64,000 nucleotides of DNA, taken from assembly GCF_027587205.1 (NCBI RefSeq), contig NZ_JAPDOD010000047.1, positions 4,191 to 68,190 on the forward strand, given 5' to 3'. The notes under the pieces are model-generated. The model was given only the letters and a program-made list of their open reading frames with translations, was not told the DNA's origin and searched no databases. Below, one piece after another: positions 35,581 through 43,728 of the stretch. The DNA is from Solirubrobacter ginsenosidimutans. Its GTDB lineage: Bacteria; Actinomycetota; Thermoleophilia; Solirubrobacterales; Solirubrobacteraceae. Both the position numbers and the translations under genes were made by a program. Position 1 is the stretch's first letter; every line of letters begins with the position of its first letter.

Positions 35581-36213
35581 ATGCCGATCGCTTTCAAGGA
35601 ATGGGCCGTCACCGTGCGCGCCCTCGCCGAGGGTGAGCAACTGCTCACGCTTCGCAAAGGCGGGATCCGGGAGCCGGGCAAGCACTTTGCGCTCGAGCAC
35701 GACCGCTTCTTCCTGTACCCCACGTTCGACCATCAACGCAACGACCTGGTGCGCGAGTCACACCAGCCGGAGTTGCGCCGCGCCCTCGAGGAGGGCGTGT
35801 GGCCCGAGGGCGAGCCGCCGGCACGCGCGCTGACGATGGACGGCGGGATCCCCCAGCCGGACCGCGTGCGCATCCGTGCCTGGGCAGAGGTGGCAGGAGC
35901 GTGGACGATCACCGATCGTCGCGCCCTCGACGCCCTGTGCCCATTCCACGTGTGGACGACGGACTACGCCGAGAAGCGGCTGGCCTGGAAGCGCAGGCAC
36001 CCGCTCAACGTGCTGCTCCTTCGCACCTACCGGATCCCGCGCCCCGTCACGGTGCGGGTCCGCGAGGACTACGGCGGATGCCGCTCGTGGCTGGAGATCA
36101 CCCGCGACCTCCCCTTCGAGGGCACGCCCGTGCTGTCGGACGAGGAGTTCGAGCGCGTCTCGGCCGAGATCGCGAGCATCGCCGCCAACAACGGCGCCCC
36201 GGCCTACGCGTAG
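35581..36213 (+). CDS. DUF1802 family protein
   Basis: 210 residues with the DUF1802 hallmark start FKEWAVTVRALAEGEQLLTLRKGGIRE, HDRFFLYPTFDHQ, and the later KRLAWKRRHPLNVLLLRTYRI. Members are widespread, soluble and uncharacterised; some lie near restriction or DNA-repair genes, but no such context is seen here. No Shine-Dalgarno sequence is evident before ATG 35581. Confidence 0.85.
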   Translation: MPIAFKEWAVTVRALAEGEQLLTLRKGGIREPGKHFALEHDRFFLYPTFDHQRNDLVRESHQPELRRALEEGVWPEGEPPARALTMDGGIPQPDRVRIRAWAEVAGAWTITDRRALDALCPFHVWTTDYAEKRLAWKRRHPLNVLLLRTYRIPRPVTVRVREDYGGCRSWLEITRDLPFEGTPVLSDEEFERVSAEIASIAANNGAPAYA

Positions 36214-36228
36214 GGCGCTGAAGTGGTC

Positions 36229-36251
36229 GCCGCGCGCTTGAGGCGCGCGGC
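36229..36251 (+). terminator. Hairpin terminator after the DUF1802 gene
   Basis: A perfect 9-bp stem (GCCGCGCGC/GCGCGCGGC) around TTGAG, starting 16 bp after the stop. No U-tract follows. Confidence 0.5.
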
Positions 36252-36365
36252 CGCGTCGATGTCACTCACCGGCAGCGATCCGCCCGACATGCCACCGTTG
36301 CCGGATGGCCGCAGGTTTGCAGTTGCCACCGCGGGCGGGCGTATCGTGCCGCTCGAGGGCACGAC

Positions 36366-39086
36366 TTGGCGCTACTTCCCCAAAGACCATCCCGCGCGGT
36401 GATCGTCCGCGCCGCTGCCTGCTTCGCCGTCGCCGCCACGCTCCTCGCAGCGCCGCCGGCGAGCGCCCAGAGCCTGCCGATCCCGACGATCATCCCGGCG
36501 CCCGCCACCGCGCCGGCCCCGCAGGCCTACCAGGCCAACGACGCGACCGGCTTCCACTCGATCCTCCCATCGGGCACCCGCGGGCTCTACAGCCTGCCCG
36601 AGCTCGCCGCGAACCTGACGGCCGGCGCGACGGTCCCGCATTGCTGCGACCAGCTGCCGATGTACGAGAACCTCGTCTACGCGACACCCGGCCTGACGAC
36701 CGAGGACATCCCCAAGTACTTCAAGGACGGGTCGTTCGGGGTCGCCGACAACAACGTCGAGCGGACCTACTCGCCCCGCGAGGACGTGACGATCGTGCGC
36801 GACAAGGGCTTCGGCGTGCCGCACGTCTACGGCGCCACACGCGCAGGCGCCATGTTCGGCCTCGGGTACGTCGGCGCCGAGGACCGGCTGTTCTTCATGG
36901 ACGTCCTCCGGCACGCGGGGCGCGGGGAGCTGGCGAGCTTCGCCGGCGGCGCCAACGCCGGGCAGGACGCCGAGCAGTGGTCGGTCGCGCCCTACACGGA
37001 GCAGGACCTCGAACGCCAGGTCAACGACCTCCCGAAGTACCTCGGCGCCCAGGGCACGCAGATCGTCACCGACGCGAACAACTACATCGCCGGGGTCAAC
37101 GAGTACATCCTCGAGGCCAAGCTCGACCCCACGAAGCTGCCCGGCGAGTACGCGGCGATCGGCCGCCCGCTCGGCCCGGACCTGTTCAAGCCGGCCGACA
37201 TCATCGCCACGGCCGCGATGGTGGGCGGGATCTTCGGCAAGGGCGGCGGGAAGGAGCTCGAGTTCTCGCAGCTGGCCGACGCGCTCGACCAGCGCTTCGG
37301 CCAGACCAAAGGCGCCAAGGCCTTCCAGGACTTCCGCGCGGCCGAGGACAAGGAAGCTCCCGTCACGGTCTTCAAGCGGCGCTTCCCCTACCAGGTGCCG
37401 CCGAAGACGGTCGCCAAGGGCAGCGTCGCGCGCCCCGACAAGGGCACGCTGAAGCTCAGCCCCGTGAGCCGCAGCGGAGCGTTCTTCCCGGGCGTCCCGG
37501 AGCGGACGTCCAACGCGCTGCTCGTCTCCGCGAGCGAGTCCGAGAGCGGCCACCCGCTGATGGTCGCGGGGCCGCAGGTCGGCTACTTCAACCCGCAGAT
37601 CCTGATGGAGCAGGACGTCCACTCGCCCGCGGGCCCGGACGGGCCGGGGATCGACGCGCAGGGCGCGGCGTTCGTCGGCATCAACCTCTACATCCAGCTC
37701 GGCCGCGGGCGCGACTACGCGTGGAGCGCGACCTCCGCCGGCCAGGACATCATCGACACCTTCGCCGTGCCCCTCTGCGACGCCACCCACTACCGCTTCC
37801 GCGGTCGGTGCGAGCCGATCGAGGTGCTGCAGAAGACCGAGCGCTGGGTGCCGACGCTCGCCGACCAGACCAAGGCCGGGTCGCAGACGCTCAGAGCCGA
37901 GCGGACCAAGCTCGGCCTCGTCGCGGGCCGCGGCAAAGTCCACGGCAAGCCGGTGATCTTCACCAAGCTGCGCTCGACCTACTTCCACGAGGTCGACGGC
38001 GCCGCCGGCTTCATGGACTTCAACACGCCCGAGCTGATCACGGACCCCGGGTCCTTCCAGCGCGCGGCGGCGAAGGTCGGCTACACGTTCAACTGGTTCT
38101 ACACGGACGCCGACCACATCGCCTACTTCAACTCGGGCGCCAACCCTGTGCGGGCCAAGGGCGTCGACAACGACTTCCCGGTCGCGGCGAAGTTCGAGTG
38201 GCAGGGCTGGAACCCGGACACGTGGCAGGCGGCGTTCACCCCGCCCGCCGAGCACCCGCAGGCCGTCGACCAGTCCTACTTCGTCAACTGGAACAACAAG
38301 CAGGCGCACGGCTACCGCTCCGCGGACGCCAACGCCTACTCGTCGACCTACCGCTCGGTCATGCTCGAGGACCGCGTCAAACAAGGGATCGCGGGTGCGA
38401 GGAAGCTGACGCTGCCGAAGCTGATCGACGCGATGGAGCTCGCCGGCTCCGGCGACCTGCGCGCCCACGTGGACCTGCCACTCGCGCTGCGGGTCATCGG
38501 CAAGCCGAGCGACCCGGCGCTCAAGAAGGCAATCGACGGGCTGCAGGCGTGGCGCGCCGGCGGCGGCCTCCGCCGCGACGCCGACCACGACGGCGTCTAC
38601 GAGCACTCCGGCGCGATCCGGATCATGGACGCCTGGTGGCCCCTGTGGGTGAAGGCGCAGTTCGAGCCCGCACTCGGCGCGGCCGCGTTCAAGACCCTCA
38701 CCGACACCGTCTCGATCGACAACCCGCCCAACAACCACGGCGACCACCTCGGGTCGGCGTTCCAGGGCTCCTGGTACGGCTACGTGAGCAAGGACCTCCG
38801 CCAGACGCTCGGCGACCCCGTCAAGGGCCGCTACTCGCGCGCCTACTGCGGGACGCTGCGCAGGTGCCGCGCCGCAATGCGGGCATCGCTGCGCGAAGCG
38901 CTGCGGGCGCCCGACCCCTATACCGGCGACGCGGTGTGCGAGAAGCAGCCCAAGCTCAACGCGCAGTGGTGCTTCGACGCCGTCCGCCAGCGCCCCGTCG
39001 GCGGCACCTCCCAGCCGCTGATTCACTGGATCAACCGGCCGACCTACCAGCAGGCCGTCGAGATCCCGCGCCGGCTCTCACGTTAA
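36366..39086 (+). CDS. Secreted penicillin acylase-family Ntn hydrolase
   Basis: 906 residues from TTG 36366 (GAGGGC about 6 nt upstream); GTG 36399 would give a shorter signal peptide (VIVRAAACFAVAATLLAAPPASA). The precursor has the alpha-chain pattern DVTIVRDKGFGVPHVYGATRAGAMFGLGYVGAEDRLFFMD split by a cleavage region and a beta-chain beginning at Ser382 in RTSNALLV, where the nucleophile Ser-Asn pair is retained. Later HGDHLGSAFQGSWYG and a Cys-rich tail occur. Relatives hydrolyse amide bonds such as penicillins or acyl-homoserine lactones; the substrate here is unknown. Cys pairs suggest secretion. Confidence 0.88.
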   Translation: MALLPQRPSRAVIVRAAACFAVAATLLAAPPASAQSLPIPTIIPAPATAPAPQAYQANDATGFHSILPSGTRGLYSLPELAANLTAGATVPHCCDQLPMYENLVYATPGLTTEDIPKYFKDGSFGVADNNVERTYSPREDVTIVRDKGFGVPHVYGATRAGAMFGLGYVGAEDRLFFMDVLRHAGRGELASFAGGANAGQDAEQWSVAPYTEQDLERQVNDLPKYLGAQGTQIVTDANNYIAGVNEYILEAKLDPTKLPGEYAAIGRPLGPDLFKPADIIATAAMVGGIFGKGGGKELEFSQLADALDQRFGQTKGAKAFQDFRAAEDKEAPVTVFKRRFPYQVPPKTVAKGSVARPDKGTLKLSPVSRSGAFFPGVPERTSNALLVSASESESGHPLMVAGPQVGYFNPQILMEQDVHSPAGPDGPGIDAQGAAFVGINLYIQLGRGRDYAWSATSAGQDIIDTFAVPLCDATHYRFRGRCEPIEVLQKTERWVPTLADQTKAGSQTLRAERTKLGLVAGRGKVHGKPVIFTKLRSTYFHEVDGAAGFMDFNTPELITDPGSFQRAAAKVGYTFNWFYTDADHIAYFNSGANPVRAKGVDNDFPVAAKFEWQGWNPDTWQAAFTPPAEHPQAVDQSYFVNWNNKQAHGYRSADANAYSSTYRSVMLEDRVKQGIAGARKLTLPKLIDAMELAGSGDLRAHVDLPLALRVIGKPSDPALKKAIDGLQAWRAGGGLRRDADHDGVYEHSGAIRIMDAWWPLWVKAQFEPALGAAAFKTLTDTVSIDNPPNNHGDHLGSAFQGSWYGYVSKDLRQTLGDPVKGRYSRAYCGTLRRCRAAMRASLREALRAPDPYTGDAVCEKQPKLNAQWCFDAVRQRPVGGTSQPLIHWINRPTYQQAVEIPRRLSR

Positions 39087-39107
39087 CGCGGCTAGCGTAG
39101 GGCGCAC

Positions 39108-39860
39108 ATGGCCTGGGTGGACACGGTCTCCGAGACGTTCGTGGCGCGCCACGACGAGCGCGATGAGGATGATGCCGCGCGGGTGCTGGCGCAGCTCGAG
39201 TTCGCCCGCACCCGCCTCGAGGAGCGCTTCGAGACACGGCCGGGGGAACTCGCGGTCGTGCTGCACTCCTCGGTGGCGCAATTGGACGCCGCCCAGCCCT
39301 GGCTCCCCCTCGCGCGCCGTCTCACCGCTCCCGCCGCCCGCCGCTACGTCGTCGGGGTCGCCGGCCAGCGGGAGCTGCACGTGCTCGCCCCGCGGCTGCT
39401 CGCCCACCGCGCCTCCAACGTCGAGGGCTCGCTCGAGATGCTGATGCTCGCGCCGTCCGCCCTGCTCGCCCGCCGCTATGTGGCGGACAATCACCCGAAG
39501 CTCCCGCCGCCCGTCAGCCCGCCGCGGATCGCGCGCTGGGGCCGCTGGGCGTGGCTGGTCGAAGGTGCCGCGCAGTGGCTCTCCGGCCAGACCCGCCACG
39601 TTCGCCCCGCCGTCGCCCGCCGCCTGCGGGAAGGCTCCGCGCCGTCGTTTCCGCCCTCACGCGTCGACGCCCTGCTGCTGGGCGGGTCGGTGTTCGACCT
39701 GCTGGCGCGCGAGGAGGGCGACCGCGCGTGCGTGACGCTCGCCCGCGGGCCGCACCCGGACGGGCCGATCCGCGCGCTCGAGATCGCGTTCCCGCGCTCG
39801 ATCCGCCACACCGAGGAGGCGTGGCGAAGCCACCTCTCGCGGCTCGGCGAGGGGGGTTAG
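39108..39860 (+). CDS. Uncharacterised protein, possibly a degenerate peptidase MA-like domain
   Basis: 250 residues from ATG 39108 (TAGCGT 9 nt upstream). The layout LAVVLHSSVAQLDAAQPWL, then a helix with LEMLMLAPSALLARRYV, then WLVEGAAQWLSGQ and SRVDALLLGGSVFDLL resembles gluzincin peptidase MA domains, where the last Glu-containing EGxAxW segment follows HExxH. The HExxH itself is missing, so if related it should be catalytically dead. No signal peptide. Its 3' end overlaps the next convergent gene by 4 nt. The assignment is tentative. Confidence 0.55.
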   Translation: MAWVDTVSETFVARHDERDEDDAARVLAQLEFARTRLEERFETRPGELAVVLHSSVAQLDAAQPWLPLARRLTAPAARRYVVGVAGQRELHVLAPRLLAHRASNVEGSLEMLMLAPSALLARRYVADNHPKLPPPVSPPRIARWGRWAWLVEGAAQWLSGQTRHVRPAVARRLREGSAPSFPPSRVDALLLGGSVFDLLAREEGDRACVTLARGPHPDGPIRALEIAFPRSIRHTEEAWRSHLSRLGEGG

Positions 39861-40345
39861 TCGAAGAAGGGCGCGGCGACCGTCGCCGCGAAGGCGATGA
39901 TCGCGGTCAGCGCGAGGGTGAAGGCGAGCGTCCGCACCCACATCGGGTACCGCTCGGCGGGGAGCCGCCGCGGTGCCTTCGGGTCGCCCAAGAGCTCGCG
40001 CGCGGCGTCCAGCCCACCGGCCGCGACCATCACGTCGCGCGGGCCGGAGGCGAGGAAGTCCGGGACGTCGAACCCGCCCGAGCGGCGGGCGAGCGACGGG
40101 ATGCCCTCCTCGAGCAGCAGGCCCTGGATGAGCTCGGCCTCGGCCTGGTTGCGCGCCCACGCGGCGCGGACCAGCGGACCTTCGGCGTAGGTCGGATGCA
40201 CCTTGCGCGCCCGCTCGGCGAGCTCGGAGCGCGGCGGCTCCTCCGTAGCGCCCTCGCGCACCAGCGGCAGTCCACACGCCTCGCAGAAGCGCTCGTGTGG
40301 CTCATGCGCCGCGGCGCAGGAGGGGCACACGAGCGTGTCGCTCAA
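39857..40345 (-). CDS. Zinc-ribbon protein with DUF2007-like domain and C-terminal membrane segment
   Basis: 162 residues from TTG 40345, overlapping the stop of the Mec-like gene by 4 nt. The N-terminus is a zinc ribbon (LVCPSCAAAHEPHERFCEACG). Residues ~58-120 (VRAAWARNQAEAELIQGLLLEEGIPSLARR ... VMVAAGGLDAARELL) match the DUF2007 ferredoxin-like signal-transducing fold. A C-terminal hydrophobic helix (TLAFTLALTAIIAFAATVAA) anchors it. Role unknown. Confidence 0.78.
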   Translation of the reverse strand: MSDTLVCPSCAAAHEPHERFCEACGLPLVREGATEEPPRSELAERARKVHPTYAEGPLVRAAWARNQAEAELIQGLLLEEGIPSLARRSGGFDVPDFLASGPRDVMVAAGGLDAARELLGDPKAPRRLPAERYPMWVRTLAFTLALTAIIAFAATVAAPFFD

Positions 40346-40761
40346 TCGGTGACCTCGAGCGTGACCTGCTCGACGGTGTTGCCGACGATCGACCACAGCC
40401 GGAGGTCGGGCTCGGCGCTCTTGGTCCCGACGATCAGGTAGAGCGTGCCGGGCCACGCGGGGTCGTCGCTGTCGCCGAACTTCGCGAGGTTGACGTCGGT
40501 CTCGGAGGGAACGGGGTCCGAGCGCGTGTGCGAGTGGTAGATCATCCCGAGAGCGAGGCCGGCGTCCTCGATCTCCTCGGTGATCCGCAGCTGCTCGCGC
40601 GGATCCATCACGTACTTGAACTTGCTCTTGGCCGTGTTGGCGGTGCGGTACACCTGCACCGCGTCGCCGTCACGGGAGGAGATCAGGCCGCAGCACTCCA
40701 GCGGAGCGTCGGCGTAGGCGTGCTCGACGACGTCGTCGAGGAGAGCTTTGGAGATTCGCAG
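40342..40761 (-). CDS. mec: JAMM/MPN metallopeptidase of the Mec (CysO-cysteine peptidase) type
   Basis: 139 residues. Complete JAMM zinc site: Glu22 (LECCGLI), His76-x-His78, Ser86 and Asp89 (YHSHTRSDPVPSETD). The conserved N-terminal RISKALLDDVVEHAYADAP lies upstream of the first GTG in frame, and the only possible start that includes it is CTG at 40761, 3 nt after the tatA stop. In M. tuberculosis Mec releases cysteine from CysO-Cys in the CysM route; cysM is 1.2 kb upstream here. The substrate is inferred, as no CysO gene is in the window. It overlaps the next gene by 4 nt. Confidence 0.85.
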   Translation of the reverse strand: MRISKALLDDVVEHAYADAPLECCGLISSRDGDAVQVYRTANTAKSKFKYVMDPREQLRITEEIEDAGLALGMIYHSHTRSDPVPSETDVNLAKFGDSDDPAWPGTLYLIVGTKSAEPDLRLWSIVGNTVEQVTLEVTD

Positions 40762-40764
40762 GGC

Positions 40765-40971
40765 TTACTTGGCGCGGTGGAGGGGCGGGGGGGAGTCCGA
40801 CTCGTCGTCATCGTCGAGCTTGACGGCGCCGCTGATCGAGTCCTTGAACTCGCGCATGCCCTTGCCGAGTGATCGGCCGACTTCCGGCAGGCGCTTCGGC
40901 CCGACGACGAGAAGCGCGATGATGGCGACGACGAAGAGCTCCATCGGCCCGATGTTGCTGACGAACGGCAT
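40765..40971 (-). CDS. tatA: Sec-independent protein translocase TatA/TatE
   Basis: 68 residues: a short outer part, one transmembrane helix (MELFVVAIIALLVV), the hinge GPKRLPEVGRSLGKG, an amphipathic helix and an acidic tail (LDDDDESDS). It forms the pore-like part of the twin-arginine pathway. It sits just downstream of a gene whose product starts with an RRRDVLK Tat signal, a sensible neighbour. tatB and tatC are not in the window. Confidence 0.95.
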   Translation of the reverse strand: MPFVSNIGPMELFVVAIIALLVVGPKRLPEVGRSLGKGMREFKDSISGAVKLDDDDESDSPPPLHRAK

Positions 40972-41004
40972 GATCGTTCCCCTTGAAGTGTTAGGTCCTC
41001 TAGC

Positions 41005-41490
41005 TTACCCGCCGTCAGTCTCACGGCGAAGGATGAGCAGGTGCTGGGAATGTGAGGCGAGGATGGTCGCGGCGGTCATGGCGATCTTGGCGTCCGGCAG
41101 CGCGGGAACAGCGTTGCGGTAGAGCGCGACGAGATCCTCCTCGAGCAGCACCGCGGCGGCGATCGCCCCCTTGGCGTCCGCCCGCGCGAGCTGCTCGGCG
41201 GTCGCGTCGATGTCGCTCGCCCACTGCGGCGGGCGCGGCGTCCCGAGCCCGACGGCGGCGAGCTCGGTCGCGATCGCGGCGGCGTGATCGGCCTCGTGGC
41301 CGCGCAGCGTCACGAACAGCGGGTCGAGGTGCGCGACGCGGTCGTAGGCGAGCGAGGCGCCCATCTCGCGCCGCCAGAGGCCGAGCAGCAGCCCGCCCTC
41401 GTCGATCGCGGCGCCCGCCACGGCGGGGGCGAGAAGGCCGCCGGCGAGCGCGACGCCACCGGCCTTGAGCACGTCTCGTCGTCGCAGCAT
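41005..41490 (-). CDS. Tat-exported ferritin-like (DUF4439-type) protein
   Basis: 161 residues. A twin-arginine signal (MLRRRDVLKAGGVALAGGLLAPAVAGA) is followed by a four-helix bundle with ferritin-like positions (LFVTLRGHEADHAAAIATELAAVG and VLLEEDLVALYRNAV). Metal ligation is possible but incomplete compared with true ferritins. The ATG overlaps the stop of the upstream lipoprotein gene (ATGA). It lies immediately upstream of tatA in the same transcript. Confidence 0.8.
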   Translation of the reverse strand: MLRRRDVLKAGGVALAGGLLAPAVAGAAIDEGGLLLGLWRREMGASLAYDRVAHLDPLFVTLRGHEADHAAAIATELAAVGLGTPRPPQWASDIDATAEQLARADAKGAIAAAVLLEEDLVALYRNAVPALPDAKIAMTAATILASHSQHLLILRRETDGG

Positions 41491-41933
41491 CAGACCGGTT
41501 GGCCCGGGAAGGCGGTCGGGAGCGGCGGGCGGCCGAGCTCGGCGAGCAGGCGCGATTCGGCGGCGGCGGCTTCGACGATCAGGCCGGAGAGCAGCTCGCG
41601 GTGATCGTCGCCGCCCAGCTCGCCCACCGCCGCGACGTGTGCGCGCAGCGCGGCGCTCTCGGCGGCCAGCGCCGCGGTCGCGCCCGTCGCACCCGCCGCG
41701 GGAGCCGCGCCCGGCGTCCCGCCGGCGTCACGCAGCGCGTCCTCGACCAGCTTCACCCGCGCTTCGGCGTTGCGGCGCTCCGCCCCACCCGCGTAGGCAC
41801 TTGCGACCGCCTGCGTCACCCGCAGCTGTTCATCCAGCACGGCAGCCGGATCGACCTTCGCCTCTTCAGGTGGTCCGCAGCCGGCCAACAACGCGAGAGC
41901 GCCGGCGCCCAGAAGCGCGCGGCGGGTTACCAC
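41490..41933 (-). CDS. Lipoprotein with ferritin-like helical domain
   Basis: 147 residues from GTG 41933, overlapping the cysM stop. Signal with an Arg pair and lipobox: VTRRALLGAGALALLAGC, so it is probably lipid-anchored, possibly through Tat. The mature part is helical (VTQAVASAYAGGAERRNAEARVKLVEDALRDAGG ... LRAHVAAVGELGGDDHRELLSGLI), similar in style to the neighbouring Tat protein, and the two could pair. Role unknown. Confidence 0.75.
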   Translation of the reverse strand: MVTRRALLGAGALALLAGCGPPEEAKVDPAAVLDEQLRVTQAVASAYAGGAERRNAEARVKLVEDALRDAGGTPGAAPAAGATGATAALAAESAALRAHVAAVGELGGDDHRELLSGLIVEAAAAESRLLAELGRPPLPTAFPGQPV

Positions 41934-42898
41934 CAGACCGTGCTGTCCAGGTTCTCGAGCTCTTCCACCGGGGTGGTGTAGAGCCCCGAGGAGAGGTACT
42001 TCCAGCCGTCGTCGCAAACGATGAAGACGACGTTGCCCTCGTCGAGCTCCCCGGCGATGCGCACCGCGATCGAGGCGATCGCGCCCGTCGAGACGCCCGC
42101 GAAGATGCCCTCCTCGTCGAGCAGCTTCTTCGTCCACACGATCGCGTCGTGGTTGGTGACGAAGATCTTCCGGTCCAGCAGCGAGAGGTCGATGATCGGC
42201 GGGATGAAGCCGTCGTCCAGCGACCGCAGGCCTTGGACCGGCTCGCCCTGCATCGGCTCGGCGGCGACGATCTTCACCGCGTCGCCCAGCTCCTCGCGCA
42301 GCCGGCGACCGACGCCCATCAGCGTCCCGCCCGTGCCCAGGCCGGCGACGAACGCGCTGATCTCGTCGAGCTCTTCCAGGATCTCGGGTGCCGTGCCGTT
42401 GTAGTGGGCGTTCGGATTGGCCTGATTGCCGTACTGGTACGGCATGTAGTACGAAGGGTCGGCCGCGGCCATCTCCAGCGCCATCGCCACGGCGCCGTTC
42501 GAACCCTGATCGCCCGGCGAGTACACGATCTCCGCCCCGTACATCTTCAATAGCTGCGTCCGCTCGGGCGTGACGTTGTCGGGCATGACGACCTTGAGCT
42601 TGTAGCCCTTGCGCGAGCAGATCATCGCCAGCGAGATGCCGGTGTTGCCCGAGGTCGGCTCGAGGATCGTCTGGCCGGGGCGGATCGCGCCCTTCTCCTC
42701 GGCGTCCTCGATCAGCGCGCGCGCCACGCGGTCCTTGACGGAGCCGGTGGGATTGAACGACTCCATCTTCGCCCAGATCCGCACGCCGGGCTTCGGCGAG
42801 AGACGTTTGAGCTCGACCAGCGGCGTGTTGCCGATCGCCTGGATGATGTCGCCGTAACGGCCGCCGCATGGACGGTTGCGGAGGAGTTCCTGGGCCAT
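41927..42898 (-). CDS. cysM: Cysteine synthase (CysK/CysM family)
   Basis: 323 residues, PLP-dependent. Schiff-base Lys in NPTGSVKDRVA, the substrate loop PTSGNTGISLA, the phosphate-binding GTGGTLMG and the C-terminal CDDGWKYLS. The C-terminal EELENLDSTVWW matches the CysM branch of actinobacteria that uses O-phosphoserine and CysO-thiocarboxylate, consistent with a Mec-like gene downstream. ATG 42898 is 28 bp from the divergent methyltransferase gene. Confidence 0.93.
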   Translation of the reverse strand: MAQELLRNRPCGGRYGDIIQAIGNTPLVELKRLSPKPGVRIWAKMESFNPTGSVKDRVARALIEDAEEKGAIRPGQTILEPTSGNTGISLAMICSRKGYKLKVVMPDNVTPERTQLLKMYGAEIVYSPGDQGSNGAVAMALEMAAADPSYYMPYQYGNQANPNAHYNGTAPEILEELDEISAFVAGLGTGGTLMGVGRRLREELGDAVKIVAAEPMQGEPVQGLRSLDDGFIPPIIDLSLLDRKIFVTNHDAIVWTKKLLDEEGIFAGVSTGAIASIAVRIAGELDEGNVVFIVCDDGWKYLSSGLYTTPVEELENLDSTVWW

Positions 42899-42926
42899 AG
42901 CTTCAGGAAGTGTAGTGTCCTCGCGC

Positions 42927-43619
42927 GTGGCGGATTCTCTGCTCGCCCTGAGGACATCGCTCGCCGAACAGCTGGCCGAACTGCGCGGTGTGCAACCTGA
43001 CCAGCTGCCGCCCGCGCTGCTGGACATCAGCGTCCGCCGGGTGGGTGACGCCTACTACGTCTGCCCAGCCGATTGGGAGCAGTTGCGACATGAGGAGGGC
43101 GGCGCCGGGCGCCCGATCCCGTACTGGGCGCGGCCCTGGCCGAGCGGCGTCGCGCTCGCCGGCCACCTCAAGGACCACCCGCCCGCCGAGAACCTCAAGG
43201 TGCTCGAACTGGGCTGCGGCCTCGCCCTCCCCAGCGTCGTCGCGGCCCGCGCCGGCGCGCAGGTCCTCGCCACCGACGGCCACAGCGACGCCGTCGCCTT
43301 CGCCGCCCACGTGCTGTCCATCAACGAGGTCGAGGGCGACGTCGCCCTCGTCGACTGGTCAGACCACGCGGGTCACCTGGTCGATCGCGGTCCCTGGGAC
43401 CTCGTGCTCGCCGCCGACGTCCTCTACACGAGCCAGAACGTCGAGGCCGCACTACGGCTCTTCCCCCACCTCGTCGCCCCCACCGGAACCCTGCTCCTGG
43501 CCGATCCGAATCGCAAGGGAGCGCAGGGCTTTTTGGCCGCCGCGCGCGCAAAGTTCGAACTGGTGAGCGATCGCGGGCCCGATGTCACGCTGCATTTACT
43601 GACGCCGCGAAACGGTTAG
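42927..43619 (+). CDS. SAM-dependent methyltransferase (lysine methyltransferase-like, PF10294 type)
   Basis: 230 residues from GTG 42927; TAGTGT lies 8 nt upstream (leaderless type). The SAM-binding motif KVLELGCGLALPSVVAA and the post-I acid ATDGH are clear. IPYWARPWPSGVALAGHL before it and DLVLAADVLYTSQNVEAAL after it match the electron-transfer-flavoprotein/protein-lysine methyltransferase group. A protein target is likely but not identified. Confidence 0.85.
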   Translation: MADSLLALRTSLAEQLAELRGVQPDQLPPALLDISVRRVGDAYYVCPADWEQLRHEEGGAGRPIPYWARPWPSGVALAGHLKDHPPAENLKVLELGCGLALPSVVAARAGAQVLATDGHSDAVAFAAHVLSINEVEGDVALVDWSDHAGHLVDRGPWDLVLAADVLYTSQNVEAALRLFPHLVAPTGTLLLADPNRKGAQGFLAAARAKFELVSDRGPDVTLHLLTPRNG

Positions 43620-43644
43620 CCGCGCCCCTCGGTGGGCATATAAA

Positions 43645-43690
43645 CGAGTGGCGGGGGCCACTCGCAGACGGCCCGAAAGTGCCGGCCGTC
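43645..43690 (+). promoter_or_regulatory. Two adjacent hairpins in the leader of the metzincin gene
   Basis: An 8-bp stem (CGAGTGGC/GCCACTCG, 43645-43664, GGGG loop) is followed after 2 nt by a 7-bp stem (GACGGCC/GGCCGTC, 43667-43690). A CATATAAA just before them could be a minus-10 box, which would put both in the 5' leader; alternatively the first ends the methyltransferase transcript. Confidence 0.4.
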
Positions 43691-43728
43691 GAACACTCCC
43701 CGGAAAGGCCGCCCGCCGCTCCCTATAC

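Noticed and set aside
36305..39100. A 931-codon open frame on the plus strand overlapping the penicillin acylase gene in another frame.
   Set aside because: It is Arg/Pro/Gly/Ala-rich without domains; the long open frame is a by-product of high GC and the real gene in the other frame has a signal peptide and the nucleophile Ser-Asn.
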